A stretch of 60,238 nucleotides of DNA from Acidobacteriota bacterium. GTDB lineage: Bacteria; Acidobacteriota; Thermoanaerobaculia; Gp7-AA8. Within the stretch, counting starts at the first letter, position 1. Every line of letters starts with the position of its first letter. The stretch covers positions 1 through 60,238 of the forward strand of contig JAFATB010000004.1 in NCBI GenBank assembly GCA_019244185.1, written 5' to 3'. Below the pieces are notes generated by a model, which was not told the DNA's origin, searched no databases, and saw only the letters and a program-made list of their open reading frames with translations. A program made the translations under genes and the position numbers. Shown piece by piece: positions 41,919 to 51,050 of this stretch.

Positions 41919-42580
41919 TCGCGCGTCGATTCGTTCTTTGACGGCCCCGGACGCGAGTCCGGGGCTTTTGTTTTCTCGCGCAGCTCCGCGACCAGCGCGT
42001 CGTACACGCCACGCGTCGCGCGTTCGAGTGCGGCCGCGTCACCACCGTTGTCGATGACGTAGTCGGCGTGACGCGCGCGTTCTTCCCGCGGCATCTGATG
42101 CGCGATCCGCCGCGCGACTTCCTCGCGCGACAAGCCGCGCGCGACGCCGCGCTCGAGCTGCACGTCGACCGGCACGTCGACGACCACGATGCGGTCGTAG
42201 CGCGCGCGTCCGCCCGCTTCGAGGAGCAGCGTGGCTTCGACGATCGCGACGTTGTCGCCGTGCGTGCGCTCGTAGTCGTCGAGCAACTGCGCGGTCTCGC
42301 GCAACACGATCGGATGAATGAGCGCGTTGAGCTTGCGCGCGTCGTCGGGCGTCGCGAACGCGGCGTTCGCGAGCGCGACGCGATCGATGGTCTCATCGTC
42401 GCGCACGATCGCACCGCCGTACGTTGCGACGAGCGCCGCGTGTCCCGCGCGTCCCGGCTGGTAGAGCTGCGCGACCAGTTCGTCGGCGTCGATGGTGAAG
42501 CAGCCGAACGACGCGAAGAGCCGCCGCACGGTGGACTTACCCGACGCGATCCCGCCGGTCAGTCCCACGCGCAGAATCAC
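41915..42580 (-). CDS. coaE: Dephospho-CoA kinase
   Basis: 221 residues from GTG 42580, which overlaps the folD stop (GTGA). P-loop [12 protein letters not shown], then [17 protein letters not shown] and [14 protein letters not shown]. It phosphorylates the 3'-OH of dephospho-CoA, the last step of CoA synthesis. Slightly longer than usual because of a charged C-terminal tail ([13 protein letters not shown]). The stop is interlocked with that of the convergent lipoprotein gene. Confidence 0.95.
   Translation of the reverse strand: MILRVGLTGGIASGKSTVRRLFASFGCFTIDADELVAQLYQPGRAGHAALVATYGGAIVRDDETIDRVALANAAFATPDDARKLNALIHPIVLRETAQLLDDYERTHGDNVAIVEATLLLEAGGRARYDRIVVVDVPVDVQLERGVARGLSREEVARRIAHQMPREERARHADYVIDNGGDAAALERATRGVYDALVAELREKTKAPDSRPGPSKNESTRD
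41944..41974 (+). terminator. Rho-independent terminator
   Basis: GCCCCGGAC (41944-41952) pairs with GTCCGGGGC (41957-41965) and is followed by TTTTGTTTTC. It ends the lipoprotein transcript and lies inside the convergent coaE 3' end. Confidence 0.85.
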
Positions 42581-43491
42581 CCGCGCCTCCGCATCGCCGC
42601 CTCGACCGTGTTGTGCATCAGCATCGCGATCGTCATCGGTCCGACGCCGCGCGGCACGGGCGTAATCCACGCGGCGCGCTCGCGGACGCGTGCAAAGTCG
42701 ACGTCGCCTACGAGCACCGAGCCGTTCTTCGCGAGCAGTTGCGATTTGCCGGCGTCGTGCGCGAGGCGCGGCGCGAAGCCGGCTTCGACGCGATTCATGC
42801 CGACGTCAATCACGATCGCGCCCGGTTTCACGAAGTCGTCCGTGACGAAGAGCGGCTGTCCGATCGCCGCGACGAGGATGTCCGCTTCGCGTGCGACCGC
42901 GGCGAGATCGCGCGTGCGCGAATGGCAGATCGTCACCGTCGCGCTGGCGTTCAGCAGCAGCGCCGCCATCGGCTTTCCGACGATGTTGCTGCGGCCGATG
43001 ATCACGGCGTGCTTGCCTTCGATCGCCTCGCCGGTCGCGGCGATGAGGCGCATGACGCCGGCGGGCGTGCACGGGACGAGCGCGCGCCGGCCGAGGTGCA
43101 GAAGACCGACGTTGATCGGATGAAACCCGTCGACGTCCTTGCGCGGATCGATTGCATCGATCACCTTCTGCGCGTCGATGCGGCGCGGCAGCGGCAGTTG
43201 GACGAGGATGCCGTCGACCGCATCGTCTTCATTGAGGCTTGCCACCACATCGAGCAGCTCCGCTTCCGACAACGTGTCGGGAAAGATCCGCTCGATGCCG
43301 TCGATGCCGAGCTCGCGCGCTTTCTTCGCTTTGCTGCGGACGTAGATCTCCGACGCGGGATCGTTGCCGACGCACACGACCGCGAGGCCGAGGCGGAACG
43401 GCAGGCGCGCGCTGGCCGCGGCGACCTCCGCCTCGACCTCCTGCGCGACGACGGTGCCGTCGAGGATGCGCGCGGCTTGCGGCTCGTTCAC
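42577..43491 (-). CDS. folD: Methylenetetrahydrofolate dehydrogenase/cyclohydrolase FolD
   Basis: 304 residues from GTG 43491. Motifs: [14 protein letters not shown] (catalytic Lys region), [10 protein letters not shown] (family signature), [21 protein letters not shown] and the NADP Rossmann [15 protein letters not shown]. It makes 10-formyl-THF from methylene-THF. A GTG at 43533 is possible, but TACAAC (43505-43500), 8 nt before 43491, supports the shorter form. Stop overlaps coaE. Confidence 0.95.
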   Translation of the reverse strand: MNEPQAARILDGTVVAQEVEAEVAAASARLPFRLGLAVVCVGNDPASEIYVRSKAKKARELGIDGIERIFPDTLSEAELLDVVASLNEDDAVDGILVQLPLPRRIDAQKVIDAIDPRKDVDGFHPINVGLLHLGRRALVPCTPAGVMRLIAATGEAIEGKHAVIIGRSNIVGKPMAALLLNASATVTICHSRTRDLAAVAREADILVAAIGQPLFVTDDFVKPGAIVIDVGMNRVEAGFAPRLAHDAGKSQLLAKNGSVLVGDVDFARVRERAAWITPVPRGVGPMTIAMLMHNTVEAAMRRRG

Positions 43492-43563
43492 GGCGGCGCG
43501 TTGTACCACATCGGCGCACCCTTGCAGGCGCACCTCCTGCTATGATTCATTATGGAGGTAAGT

Positions 43564-43926
43564 ATGGCTACAAAGAAGAGCGCGTCGAAGCAGGCCGGTT
43601 CCCGCCGCACCGATCCGGCTGAAGTGAAGTGCGGCAAGTGGGAAGCGATTCACGACTTTCAACCGCCGGGACCCGCGAGGCTGCGCGTGACGGGCGTCTG
43701 CCGCACGCCGACGCCCGGCTGGCGCATCCGTCTCGAAGAAGCGGAACCGCAAGGCATCAATCCGCTGAACCTGATCCTGATCAAGATCGTGACGCCGCCG
43801 AAGCGTCCGAAGCTGCAGATCGGGACGATGGTCGACGTGCGGTTCACGAAGCGCACGAAGACGCGCTACACGAGCGTGACGATCATGCCCGACGGCAAAA
43901 CGATCAAAGTCCAAGACGTAGAGTGA
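43564..43926 (+). CDS. Hypothetical protein
   Basis: 120 residues, SD GGAGG 7 nt upstream of ATG 43564. Basic N terminus (MATKKSASKQAGSRR) followed by a compact beta-rich part (VTGVCRTPTPGWRIRLEEA, NPLNLILIKIVTPP, MVDVRFTKRTKTRYTSVTI). It may be a small cytoplasmic nucleic-acid-binding or beta-barrel protein; no family recognised. Followed directly by the second palindromic repeat. Confidence 0.65.
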   Translation: MATKKSASKQAGSRRTDPAEVKCGKWEAIHDFQPPGPARLRVTGVCRTPTPGWRIRLEEAEPQGINPLNLILIKIVTPPKRPKLQIGTMVDVRFTKRTKTRYTSVTIMPDGKTIKVQDVE

Positions 43927-43940
43927 GGCCGGCCCGGCCC

Positions 43941-44150
43941 GCTGCGGCCGGCCCGGCCGGCTGCGCTAAGGGCCTAGCCAGTTGCACGTACGGCTGCCGC
44001 GCGAGGTCAGGTGCGGCAGCCTGCACGCTTTTCCTTGCCCTTTCGTTGAAGCGCACCTCCAGCCCGCGTGCCTCCGCGCCAAGCGATCTCGCGCTGCAGC
44101 CGCACGTGCAGCTAGGCTATGCCCTTAGCGTAGCCGGCCGCGCGGCCGGG
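43941..44150. repeat. Palindromic intergenic repeat, copy 2
   Basis: Left-arm CGGCCGGCTGCGCTAAGGGC (43954-43973, continuing as CTAGCC) is inverted in the right arm 44115-44140 with few mismatches. CAGTTGCACGTACGGCTGC follows the left arm and is inverted before the right arm. The core blocks GCGCTAAGGGC, TAGCC(A/T)AG and GCACGTGCGGCTGC are shared with the repeat at 16915. The middle (about 44000-44095) differs. It lies between the gene at 43564 and the rplM leader. Confidence 0.75.
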
Positions 44151-44159
44151 AATGAGGGG

Positions 44160-44189
44160 TTGACCGGGTCTGTTCGGCAGTGTTACCGT
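44160..44189 (+). promoter_or_regulatory. Candidate rplM-rpsI promoter
   Basis: TTGACC (44160-44165) and TACCGT (44184-44189) with 18 nt spacing, just after the palindromic repeat. The leader to rplM would be about 185 nt long, possible space for ribosomal-protein autoregulation. Confidence 0.4.
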
Positions 44190-44380
44190 TTTGGCCCCTT
44201 TCCCCGCAGGGAAAGTGTGCGTTTTGTCTTTGAGTGATTGGCGGCGTTTGCGGTCCACACCTGCGCCGCCTGTCCATCTGGTCGTGATCCGGTTGTTGTC
44301 TGTTGCCCGTTGTGCGTTCCCGAGCCCCGGCGGACGGCGGAAAACGGACAGCTGACAACTTTGAGGTTTCAGGGAGAGTC

Positions 44381-44815
44381 ATGCGTACCTATTTTCCCAA
44401 GAAGGGCGACATCGAACCGCGCTGGTTCGTGATCGACGCCGAAGGACAGGTCCTCGGTCGTCTGTCGACCACCATTGCCAACATCATCTCCGGCAAAGCG
44501 AAGCCGACGTACACGCCGTTCCTCGACACCGGGGATCACGTCATCGTCATCAACGCCGAGAAGATCCGTCTCACCGGACGGAAAGAGACGGACAAGATCT
44601 ATCGCCGTCACACCCTGTATCCGGGTGGTCTCAAGGAGCGCGCCGCGCGCTTCGTCCGTGCCGAAAAGCCGGAAGCGATGATCGAGGAAGCGGTCTGGGG
44701 CATGCTGCCGAAGAACAAGATCGGCAGAAAGATGCTGAAGAAACTGAAGGTGTATCGCGGATCGGATCATCCGCATCAGGCGCAGCAGCCTGAGGCGCTG
44801 ACGCTCGGCGAGTAA
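44381..44815 (+). CDS. rplM: 50S ribosomal protein L13
   Basis: 144 residues from ATG 44381, SD GGGAGAG. Family signatures [40 protein letters not shown] and [24 protein letters not shown] large-subunit protein needed early in 50S assembly. 14 bp upstream of rpsI, the usual L13-S9 operon. Confidence 0.98.
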   Translation: MRTYFPKKGDIEPRWFVIDAEGQVLGRLSTTIANIISGKAKPTYTPFLDTGDHVIVINAEKIRLTGRKETDKIYRRHTLYPGGLKERAARFVRAEKPEAMIEEAVWGMLPKNKIGRKMLKKLKVYRGSDHPHQAQQPEALTLGE

Positions 44816-44829
44816 ACAGGAGGATTCCC

Positions 44830-45222
44830 TTGGCTTTGGTCGAATACTACGGAACGGGACGACGGAAGACGTCGACGGCGCGCGTGCACATTCGTCCGGG
44901 ATCGGGCGCGATCACGGTCAACCGCCGCTCGCTGGACAACTACTTCGGCAACGAAGTGCTGAAGATGATCATCAAGCAGCCGCTCTCGCTGACCGAGACG
45001 GGCGACAAGTTCGACATCGTCGTCACGGTCGACGGCGGCGGCCCGAGCGGCCAGGCCGGCGCGATCCGCCACGGCATCTCGCGCGCGCTGCAGGTCTACA
45101 ACAGCGAGCTGCGCAAGCGGCTCAAGAAGGCCGGTCTTCTCACCCGCGACCCGCGGATGAAGGAGCGCAAGAAGTACGGACAGAAGGGCGCCCGCGCCCG
45201 CTTCCAGTTCTCCAAGCGCTAG
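44830..45222 (+). CDS. rpsI: 30S ribosomal protein S9
   Basis: 130 residues from TTG 44830, with SD AGGAGG nicely spaced. [12 protein letters not shown] at the N terminus and the S9 C terminus [16 protein letters not shown], whose tail reaches the P-site. Ends in a terminator. Confidence 0.98.
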   Translation: MALVEYYGTGRRKTSTARVHIRPGSGAITVNRRSLDNYFGNEVLKMIIKQPLSLTETGDKFDIVVTVDGGGPSGQAGAIRHGISRALQVYNSELRKRLKKAGLLTRDPRMKERKKYGQKGARARFQFSKR

Positions 45223-45262
45223 TCCCGATGCTCCGGTTTCTCTAAATGTTGCGTGTCACCGG

Positions 45263-45296
45263 CAGGAGCGGCATCACCGCTCCTGTCTTTGTTTTT
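45263..45296 (+). terminator. Rho-independent terminator after rpsI
   Basis: CAGGAGCGG (45263-45271) pairs with CCGCTCCTG (45277-45285), followed by TCTTTGTTTTT. Confidence 0.88.
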
Positions 45297-45343
45297 CAGG
45301 GTGTTTTTCATTTCTCAATTTGACGATTGGAAGGAGGGTTCAC

Positions 45344-46135
45344 TTGGCAGTCTCTATTACGATGAAAGAGCTTTTGGAAGCTGGCGTGCACTTCGGTCAT
45401 CAGACCAAGCGCTGGAATCCCAAGATGAAGAAATACATCTTCGGGAAGCGCAACGGGATCTACATCATTGACCTGCAGAAGACGCTCAAGCTCTTCAAGG
45501 AAGCTTCCGGTTTCATCTCGGACCTCGCGTCCGGGGGCAAGCGCATCCTGTTCGTCGGCACCAAACGCCAGGCACAGGACGCGATTCTCGAAGAAGCCAA
45601 CCGCTGCGGCATGTTCTACGTGAACAACCGCTGGCTCGGTGGCACGCTCACGAACTTCTCGACCGTCCGCAAGTCGATCGAACGTCTCAAAGAGATCGAG
45701 TCGATCCTTGCCGACACCGACAAGGAGATGTCGAAGAAGGAGCGGGCCGCGCTCGACCGCGAGCGTGAGAAGCTGCAGAAGAACTTGATCGGAATCCGCG
45801 AGATGGATGGCCTTCCGGATGCGCTCTTCGTGATCGATCCGAAGAAGGAGTACATCGCGGTCAAGGAAGCGAAGAAGCTGAACATCCCCGTCGTCGCGAT
45901 CGTCGACACGAACTGCGATCCGGAAGACATCGACTACGTCATTCCGGGCAACGACGACGCGATCCGCGCGATCCGTCTGTTCACGCAGAAGATCGCCGAC
46001 GCCGTCCTCGAGGGCTACAACCTCGCCGAGGAGCGTTTCATCGGCGTCGAGGACAAAGGGGAAGGTCGCGCGTCCGGCGATGTGATGCCGGCGGAAGCCG
46101 CTTCCGAACCGATGCAGGCCGCTCCGGCGGTCTGA
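45344..46135 (+). CDS. rpsB: 30S ribosomal protein S2
   Basis: 263 residues from TTG 45344, chosen for the strong [32 protein letters not shown], the RNA-binding [15 protein letters not shown] and [19 protein letters not shown] are diagnostic. The C-terminal tail ([13 protein letters not shown]) is longer than in E. coli. Followed by tsf as usual. Confidence 0.98.
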   Translation: MAVSITMKELLEAGVHFGHQTKRWNPKMKKYIFGKRNGIYIIDLQKTLKLFKEASGFISDLASGGKRILFVGTKRQAQDAILEEANRCGMFYVNNRWLGGTLTNFSTVRKSIERLKEIESILADTDKEMSKKERAALDREREKLQKNLIGIREMDGLPDALFVIDPKKEYIAVKEAKKLNIPVVAIVDTNCDPEDIDYVIPGNDDAIRAIRLFTQKIADAVLEGYNLAEERFIGVEDKGEGRASGDVMPAEAASEPMQAAPAV

Positions 46136-46156
46136 TCTCCCACCGACTTTCCTTCG

Positions 46157-46203
46157 AGTGGAGCGGCGGGCGATCGGCCCGCCGGCTCCACTTCTGTTTT
46201 TGA
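46157..46203 (+). terminator. Hairpin between rpsB and tsf
   Basis: GTGGAGC (46158-46164) and a GC-rich inner stem fold back on 46175-46192, followed by TTCTGTTTTT. It probably attenuates read-through from rpsB into tsf. Confidence 0.65.
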
Positions 46204-46216
46204 TGAGGGGTGTGAC

Positions 46217-47128
46217 ATGACTCAGATTACGGCAGCGATGGTCAAAGAGCTGCGCGACGCCACGGGCGCCGGAATGATGGACGCGAAGAATGCGCTCACC
46301 GAGGCCCAGGGCAACATGGAGGAGGCAGTCAAGGTCCTCCGCAAGAAAGGTCTCGCCGCGGCGGGCAAGAAAGCCGGACGCGTGACGGCCGAAGGCACGA
46401 TCGTCGCGCACGTCGACGGCCGCACCGGCGTGCTCGTGGAAGTGAACTGCGAGACCGACTTCGTCGGCCGCAACGAGCACTTCCGCGGCTTCGCCGAGCA
46501 GGTCGCGGGCGTGATCGCGCAGAGCAAGGCCAACAGCGTCGAGGAGCTCCTCGCCGAGAAGTGGCCGGGCACGGACGAGCCGGTGAGCCAGAAGGTCGCC
46601 GAACAGATCGCGTCGATCAAGGAGAACATCTCCGTCCGCCGCTTCGCGCGCTACAACGCGCCGGAGGGTGCTGTGATCGGCTCGTACATCCACGGCGGCG
46701 GCAAGATCGGCGTCATGGTCGAAGTCGTCGGCGGCGACGCGAACGCGACGGCGGAAGTGGCCAAGGACGTGGCGATGCACGTCGCCGCGGCCGAGCCGCG
46801 TTTCCTTCGCCGTGAGGATGTCACGCAGAAGGACCTCGACACCGAGAAAGAGATCGCGCGCGACGCCGCGCTCAAGTCCGGCAAGCCGGAAGCCATCGTC
46901 GAGAAGATGGTCAGCGGCAAGATGGAGAAGTTCTACGGCGAGGCCTGCCTGCTCGAGCAGCCGTATATCCGCGACGACAAGGCCACGGTCAGCCAGTACC
47001 TCGCGCGCCGCGGCAAGGATTCGGGCTGCGAGTACGTCGTGACGCGCTTCACGCGCTACAAGCTCGGCGAAGGCATCGAGAAGCGTTCCGAGGATTTCGC
47101 CGCGGAAGTCGCGTCGTACATGAAGTAA
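46217..47128 (+). CDS. tsf: Elongation factor Ts
   Basis: 303 residues. N-terminal UBA-like domain (ITAAMVKELRDATGAGMMDAKNALTEA), the TDFVGRN motif that enters EF-Tu, then two core subdomains (SYIHGGGKIGVMVEV) and ACLLEQPYIRDD. It recycles EF-Tu-GDP. SD-like GAGGGGTG. Ends in a terminator. Confidence 0.97.
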   Translation: MTQITAAMVKELRDATGAGMMDAKNALTEAQGNMEEAVKVLRKKGLAAAGKKAGRVTAEGTIVAHVDGRTGVLVEVNCETDFVGRNEHFRGFAEQVAGVIAQSKANSVEELLAEKWPGTDEPVSQKVAEQIASIKENISVRRFARYNAPEGAVIGSYIHGGGKIGVMVEVVGGDANATAEVAKDVAMHVAAAEPRFLRREDVTQKDLDTEKEIARDAALKSGKPEAIVEKMVSGKMEKFYGEACLLEQPYIRDDKATVSQYLARRGKDSGCEYVVTRFTRYKLGEGIEKRSEDFAAEVASYMK

Positions 47129-47151
47129 CCATCACGAGATCGAAAACTGCG

Positions 47152-47184
47152 AAAACGGCGGGCGCGAGCCCGCCGTTTTCTGTT
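47152..47184 (+). terminator. Rho-independent terminator after tsf
   Basis: AAAACGGCGGGC (47152-47163) pairs perfectly with 47168-47179 around GCGA, with a U-rich 3' side. Confidence 0.85.
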
Positions 47185-47190
47185 GCATGG

Positions 47191-47196
47191 TATAAA
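47191..47196 (+). promoter_or_regulatory. -10 box (TATAAA) for pyrH
   Basis: TATAAA ends 10 nt before ATG 47207, directly after the tsf terminator. It excludes the in-frame ATG at 47183 as the start, since that lies upstream of the box. Confidence 0.5.
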
Positions 47197-47206
47197 CCCG
47201 CCTCGC

Positions 47207-47938
47207 ATGCCGCAGCCCCACTACAAGCGCATTCTGCTCAAGCTCTCCGGCGAGGCGCTCATGGGCGGCCGCCGTACCGGCATCGACGCCGACGTGCTCG
47301 CCGCCATCGCTGACGAACTGGTCGAAGTCCACTCCCTCGGCGTGGAGATCGCCATCGTCATCGGCGGCGGCAACATCTTTCGCGGCGTGACCGCGGCGAC
47401 GGCGGGGATCGACCGCGTCGCCGGCGATCACATGGGCATGCTGGCGACGGTCATCAACGCCATTGCGCTGCAGGACGCGCTCGAACGGCGCAACATCCCG
47501 ACACGCGTGACGACGGCGATCACGATGTCCGAGGTCGCCGAGCCGTTCATCCGCCGCCGCGCGATCCGGCATCTCGAAAAGAAGCGCATCGTCATCTGCG
47601 CCGCCGGCACCGGCAATCCGTTCTTCACCACTGACTCCGCGGCGGCATTGCGCGCGGCGGAGCTCAAGTGCGACATCATCTTCAAGGCGACGAAGGTCGA
47701 CGGCATTTACACCGCCGATCCTGAAAAGGATCCGAACGCCGTCCGCCTGCCGCACGTCACGTATCAGCGCGTGCTCGCCGAACGCCTGCAGGTGATGGAC
47801 GCGGCCGCGATCGATCTCGCGCGCGGCAGCTCGATTCCGATCTATATTTTTTCTCTTCGCGAGAAAGGCAACATCCAACGCGCGCTGCTCGGCGAAGACG
47901 TCGGCTCGATTGTCTCCGACGATCTCCCGGGCGCCTGA
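47207..47938 (+). CDS. pyrH: Uridylate kinase
   Basis: 243 residues from ATG 47207. YKRILLKLSGEALMGG, VIGGGNIFRG, GDHMGMLATVINA and a KVDGIYTADPEKDPNA segment define bacterial UMP kinase of the amino-acid-kinase fold. It makes UDP for nucleotide synthesis. First gene of the cluster pyrH-frr-ispD-ispF-gltX-pyrD-rlmB, which follows tsf as in many bacteria. Confidence 0.97.
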   Translation: MPQPHYKRILLKLSGEALMGGRRTGIDADVLAAIADELVEVHSLGVEIAIVIGGGNIFRGVTAATAGIDRVAGDHMGMLATVINAIALQDALERRNIPTRVTTAITMSEVAEPFIRRRAIRHLEKKRIVICAAGTGNPFFTTDSAAALRAAELKCDIIFKATKVDGIYTADPEKDPNAVRLPHVTYQRVLAERLQVMDAAAIDLARGSSIPIYIFSLREKGNIQRALLGEDVGSIVSDDLPGA

Positions 47939-47947
47939 GGTTGAGCC

Positions 47948-48508
47948 ATGGCCATCAATGATGTGACGAAAGACGTGCAGCACCGCATGCATGGCGCGCT
48001 CGAAGCGCTGCAACGCGAATTCAAGACACTCCGCACCGGACGCGCAAACGCGGCGATGCTCGACAGCATCGTGGTCGACTACTACGGCACCCCCACACCG
48101 CTCGCGCAGGCCGCGAGCATCAAAGTCCCCGAGCCCGCGCTGCTCGTCGTCGAGCCGTGGGACAAGTCGATGGTGAATCCGATCGAGAAAGCGATCCGCA
48201 CCTCCGATCTCGGATTCAACCCCGCGTCCGACGGCAAAGTCATCCGTGTGCCGATCCCGGTGCTCACCGAGGAGCGGCGCAAGGATCTCGTCAAGAAGGC
48301 GCACGGGATGGCCGAGGAGGCGCGCACCGCGATTCGCCAAGTGCGCCGCGACGGCAACGAAAAGCTCAAGAAGATGCTCAAGGGCCACGAGATCTCGGAA
48401 GACGAGGAGAAGCGCGCCCTCGACGAGATCCAGAAGATGACCGACAAGCACATCGACGAAGTGGCCGCGGTCCTGAAGCACAAAGAGCAGGACATCATGG
48501 CGGTGTGA
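47948..48508 (+). CDS. frr: Ribosome recycling factor
   Basis: 186 residues. HRMHGALEALQREFKTLRTGRANAAML and VYYGT-like VDYYGTPTPLAQAA and the long helices of the three-helix domain (EERRKDLVKKAHGMAEEARTAIRQVRRD) are diagnostic. With EF-G it splits post-termination ribosomes. Its TGA overlaps the ispD ATG by one base (TGATG). Confidence 0.98.
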   Translation: MAINDVTKDVQHRMHGALEALQREFKTLRTGRANAAMLDSIVVDYYGTPTPLAQAASIKVPEPALLVVEPWDKSMVNPIEKAIRTSDLGFNPASDGKVIRVPIPVLTEERRKDLVKKAHGMAEEARTAIRQVRRDGNEKLKKMLKGHEISEDEEKRALDEIQKMTDKHIDEVAAVLKHKEQDIMAV

Positions 48509-49185
48509 TGGCCGCCGGCTCCGTCATCGTCATCGTTCCCGCGGCGGGCGCCGGCACGCGCTTCGGCGGCCAGATCCCGAAGCAGTTCCTGCCGCTCGCG
48601 GGCAAGCCGCTCATCCAGCACGTCATCGAGCGTTTTCTGCTCGACGAGATCGTCGAGCGCGTCATCGTGCCGGTGACGCCGCAGCTTCTCTCGGGCGTCA
48701 AGAACAGCGAGCGCGTCACGTTCATGGCCGGCGGCGAGACACGCATGCAGTCGGTCGTGCGCGGACTCGCGGAAGCGGGCGACGCGGAGCTCGTCGCGGT
48801 GCACGACGCGGTGCGTCCGCTGTTCAGCGCGACGATGTTTCACGCGGTGATCGAAGCGGCGCAAGCCGCCGGCGCCGCGCTCCCGGTCGTCCCGCTCACG
48901 GACACGATTCACGTCATGTCGGAAGACGCGACGATCGCCAGCACGCTCGATCGCACGATGCTCGCCGCCGCGCAGACGCCGCAGTGTTTTCGCGGGAGTC
49001 TCCTTCGTGACGTGCTCGCGCGCGCGGAACGCGAAGGCATCGAAGGCACCGACGAGGCCGGACTCGCGGCGGGCTTCGGCTACACCGTGCGCGCGGTGCC
49101 GGGCGATCCGCGCAATCTCAAGATCACCGTTCCGGAGGATCTCGCGGTCGCGGAGTCGTACCTGCAGCAGTGGGGCGCCTCGTGA
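48508..49185 (+). CDS. ispD: 2-C-methyl-D-erythritol 4-phosphate cytidylyltransferase
   Basis: 225 residues. VIVPAAGAGTRFGGQIPKQF (the CTP-binding loop with the catalytic Lys), VHDAVRPLF, VPLTDTIH and TPQCFRGSLL mark IspD. It makes CDP-ME in the non-mevalonate isoprenoid pathway. Linked to ispF by a TGATG overlap. Confidence 0.96.
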   Translation: MAAGSVIVIVPAAGAGTRFGGQIPKQFLPLAGKPLIQHVIERFLLDEIVERVIVPVTPQLLSGVKNSERVTFMAGGETRMQSVVRGLAEAGDAELVAVHDAVRPLFSATMFHAVIEAAQAAGAALPVVPLTDTIHVMSEDATIASTLDRTMLAAAQTPQCFRGSLLRDVLARAEREGIEGTDEAGLAAGFGYTVRAVPGDPRNLKITVPEDLAVAESYLQQWGAS

Positions 49186-49661
49186 TGCGGATCGGTCAGG
49201 GCGTCGACGTGCATCCGTTCGATGCATCGCGACCCCTGATCCTCGGCGGCATCCGCATCAGCGACACCAACGGTCTCGCCGGTCACTCCGACGCCGACGC
49301 CGTGCTTCACGCGATCACCGACGCGCTCCTCGGCGCGGCCGGCGCGGGCGACATCGGACAGTACTTCCCGTCGACCGACGAGCGCTGGCGCGGCGCCGAC
49401 TCCGCGCTGTTCGTCCGCGAGGCGAAGCGCCTGCTCGACGAACGCAACGCCGAGATCGCGAATCTCGATGTCACGATCCTCGCGCAGCAGCCGAAGCTCG
49501 CGCCGCATCGCGACGCGATCGTCGCGTCGGTGGCGCAGCTGCTCGACCTGCCGCAGGGACACGTGAATGTGAAGGCGACGACGACCGACCACCTCGGCTT
49601 CATCGGCCGCGCGGAGGGCATCTGCGCGATGGCGGTCGTGCTCGTGGAGATCGACCGATGA
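49185..49661 (+). CDS. ispF: 2-C-methyl-D-erythritol 2,4-cyclodiphosphate synthase
   Basis: 158 residues from ATG 49185. Metal ligands in GQGVDVHPF (Asp, His) and GLAGHSDADAVLHAITDALLGA, plus DIGQYFPSTD and TTTDHLGFIGRAEGI. It cyclises CDP-ME2P, the step after IspE. The stop overlaps gltX (ATGA). Confidence 0.97.
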   Translation: MRIGQGVDVHPFDASRPLILGGIRISDTNGLAGHSDADAVLHAITDALLGAAGAGDIGQYFPSTDERWRGADSALFVREAKRLLDERNAEIANLDVTILAQQPKLAPHRDAIVASVAQLLDLPQGHVNVKATTTDHLGFIGRAEGICAMAVVLVEIDR

Positions 49662-51040
49662 GCGTGCGCGTTCGTTTCGCGCCGTCGCCGACCGGACATC
49701 TCCACGTCGGCGGCGCGCGCACGGCGATCTTCAACTGGCTCTTCGCGAAGCATCACGGCGGCACGTTTCTCATTCGAGTCGAAGACACCGATCAGGCGCG
49801 CTCGACGCGCGAGTCGGAAGCGATGGTGCTCGACGATCTGCGCTGGCTCGGTCTCGATTGGGATGAAGGTCCGGATGCGGGCGGCCCGCACGCGCCGTAC
49901 CGGCAGAGCGAACGCGTCGAGCATTACGGCGCCGTCGCGCGCGAGCTCATGGAGCGCGGTATCGCGTATCGCTGCTATTGCACGGAAGAAGAGCTCGAGG
50001 CGAAGCGCAAGCTCGCCGAGGCGGAAGGCCGCCCGCCGCATTACGACCTGACGTGCTGGCGCAATCAGCGCGTCGAAGACAAGCCGTTTGCGGTGCGCTT
50101 CCATGTGCCCGACGACGGCGACGTCACGATCGACGACCGCATTCGCGGCGAGGTGACATGGAGGAAGGAGTCGCTCGGCGATTTCATCCTCGTGCGCTCC
50201 GATGGCTTGCCGACGTACAACTTCTCGGTCGTCGTCGACGATCACGAGATGGAGATCACGCACGTCATCCGCGCGGAAGAACATCTGACGAACACGCATC
50301 GGCAGGTGCTGATCTATCGCGCGATGAATTGGGACGTGCCGGAATTCGCGCACGTCTCGCTGATCCTCGGGCAGGACCGCACGAAGCTTTCGAAGCGGCA
50401 CGGCGCGACGTCCGTCTCCGCGTACGCGGACGAGGGGTATCTGGCCGAGGCGATGGTCAACTACTTGACGCTCCTGGGGTGGTCGTCGCCGGATGGGCTG
50501 GAAGTCTTCGGCCGCGAGTACGCGGTGAAGCATTTCTCGCTCGATCGCGTGAATCCGGCGCCGGCGGTGTTCGATCCGCAGAAGCTCGAATGGGTCAACG
50601 CGCAGTTCATCCACGCGATGTCCGCCGCGGAGCTCGCGCCGCTGGTGCGCCGCTTCTTCGACGTGCCGTGGCTCGAAGAAGGAATCGACGTCGTGAAGAC
50701 GAGCGTGCACCGGCTGACGCAGTTCGAGAGCGCGCTGAAGTTCGTCACCGAGTACGCGACGCCGGACGTCGACCGCGCGTTTGCGGAGAAGATCGGCGAC
50801 GAGCTGCGCGCGCACGGAACGCCGGACAGCGCGGACGCGTATCAGGCGATGGTCGAGCGATTGAAAGCGTCGACGGGCGCGAAGGGGAAGGCGCTCTTCA
50901 TGCCGCTGCGCCTAGCCCTGACGGGACTCGATCACGGACCGGAGCTCGTGCGCTCGATTCCGTTGCTGCGCCGCGCGAGCGAAGTCGATCCGAGCGTGCT
51001 CTCGCCGCTCGCGCGCGTCGAGCGCATCCTGGCGCGATGA
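49658..51040 (+). CDS. gltX: Glutamyl-tRNA synthetase
   Basis: 460 residues. Class I motifs: HIGH-type RFAPSPTGHLHVGGARTA and KLSKRHG. A zinc-type knot CYCTEEELEAKRK continues to YDLTCW. The C-terminal helical anticodon-binding part is normal. Whether it is discriminating (tRNA-Glu only) or non-discriminating cannot be read here. Coupled to ispF; 10 bp before pyrD. Confidence 0.96.
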   Translation: MSVRVRFAPSPTGHLHVGGARTAIFNWLFAKHHGGTFLIRVEDTDQARSTRESEAMVLDDLRWLGLDWDEGPDAGGPHAPYRQSERVEHYGAVARELMERGIAYRCYCTEEELEAKRKLAEAEGRPPHYDLTCWRNQRVEDKPFAVRFHVPDDGDVTIDDRIRGEVTWRKESLGDFILVRSDGLPTYNFSVVVDDHEMEITHVIRAEEHLTNTHRQVLIYRAMNWDVPEFAHVSLILGQDRTKLSKRHGATSVSAYADEGYLAEAMVNYLTLLGWSSPDGLEVFGREYAVKHFSLDRVNPAPAVFDPQKLEWVNAQFIHAMSAAELAPLVRRFFDVPWLEEGIDVVKTSVHRLTQFESALKFVTEYATPDVDRAFAEKIGDELRAHGTPDSADAYQAMVERLKASTGAKGKALFMPLRLALTGLDHGPELVRSIPLLRRASEVDPSVLSPLARVERILAR

Positions 51041-51050
51041 TTCACCGTTC

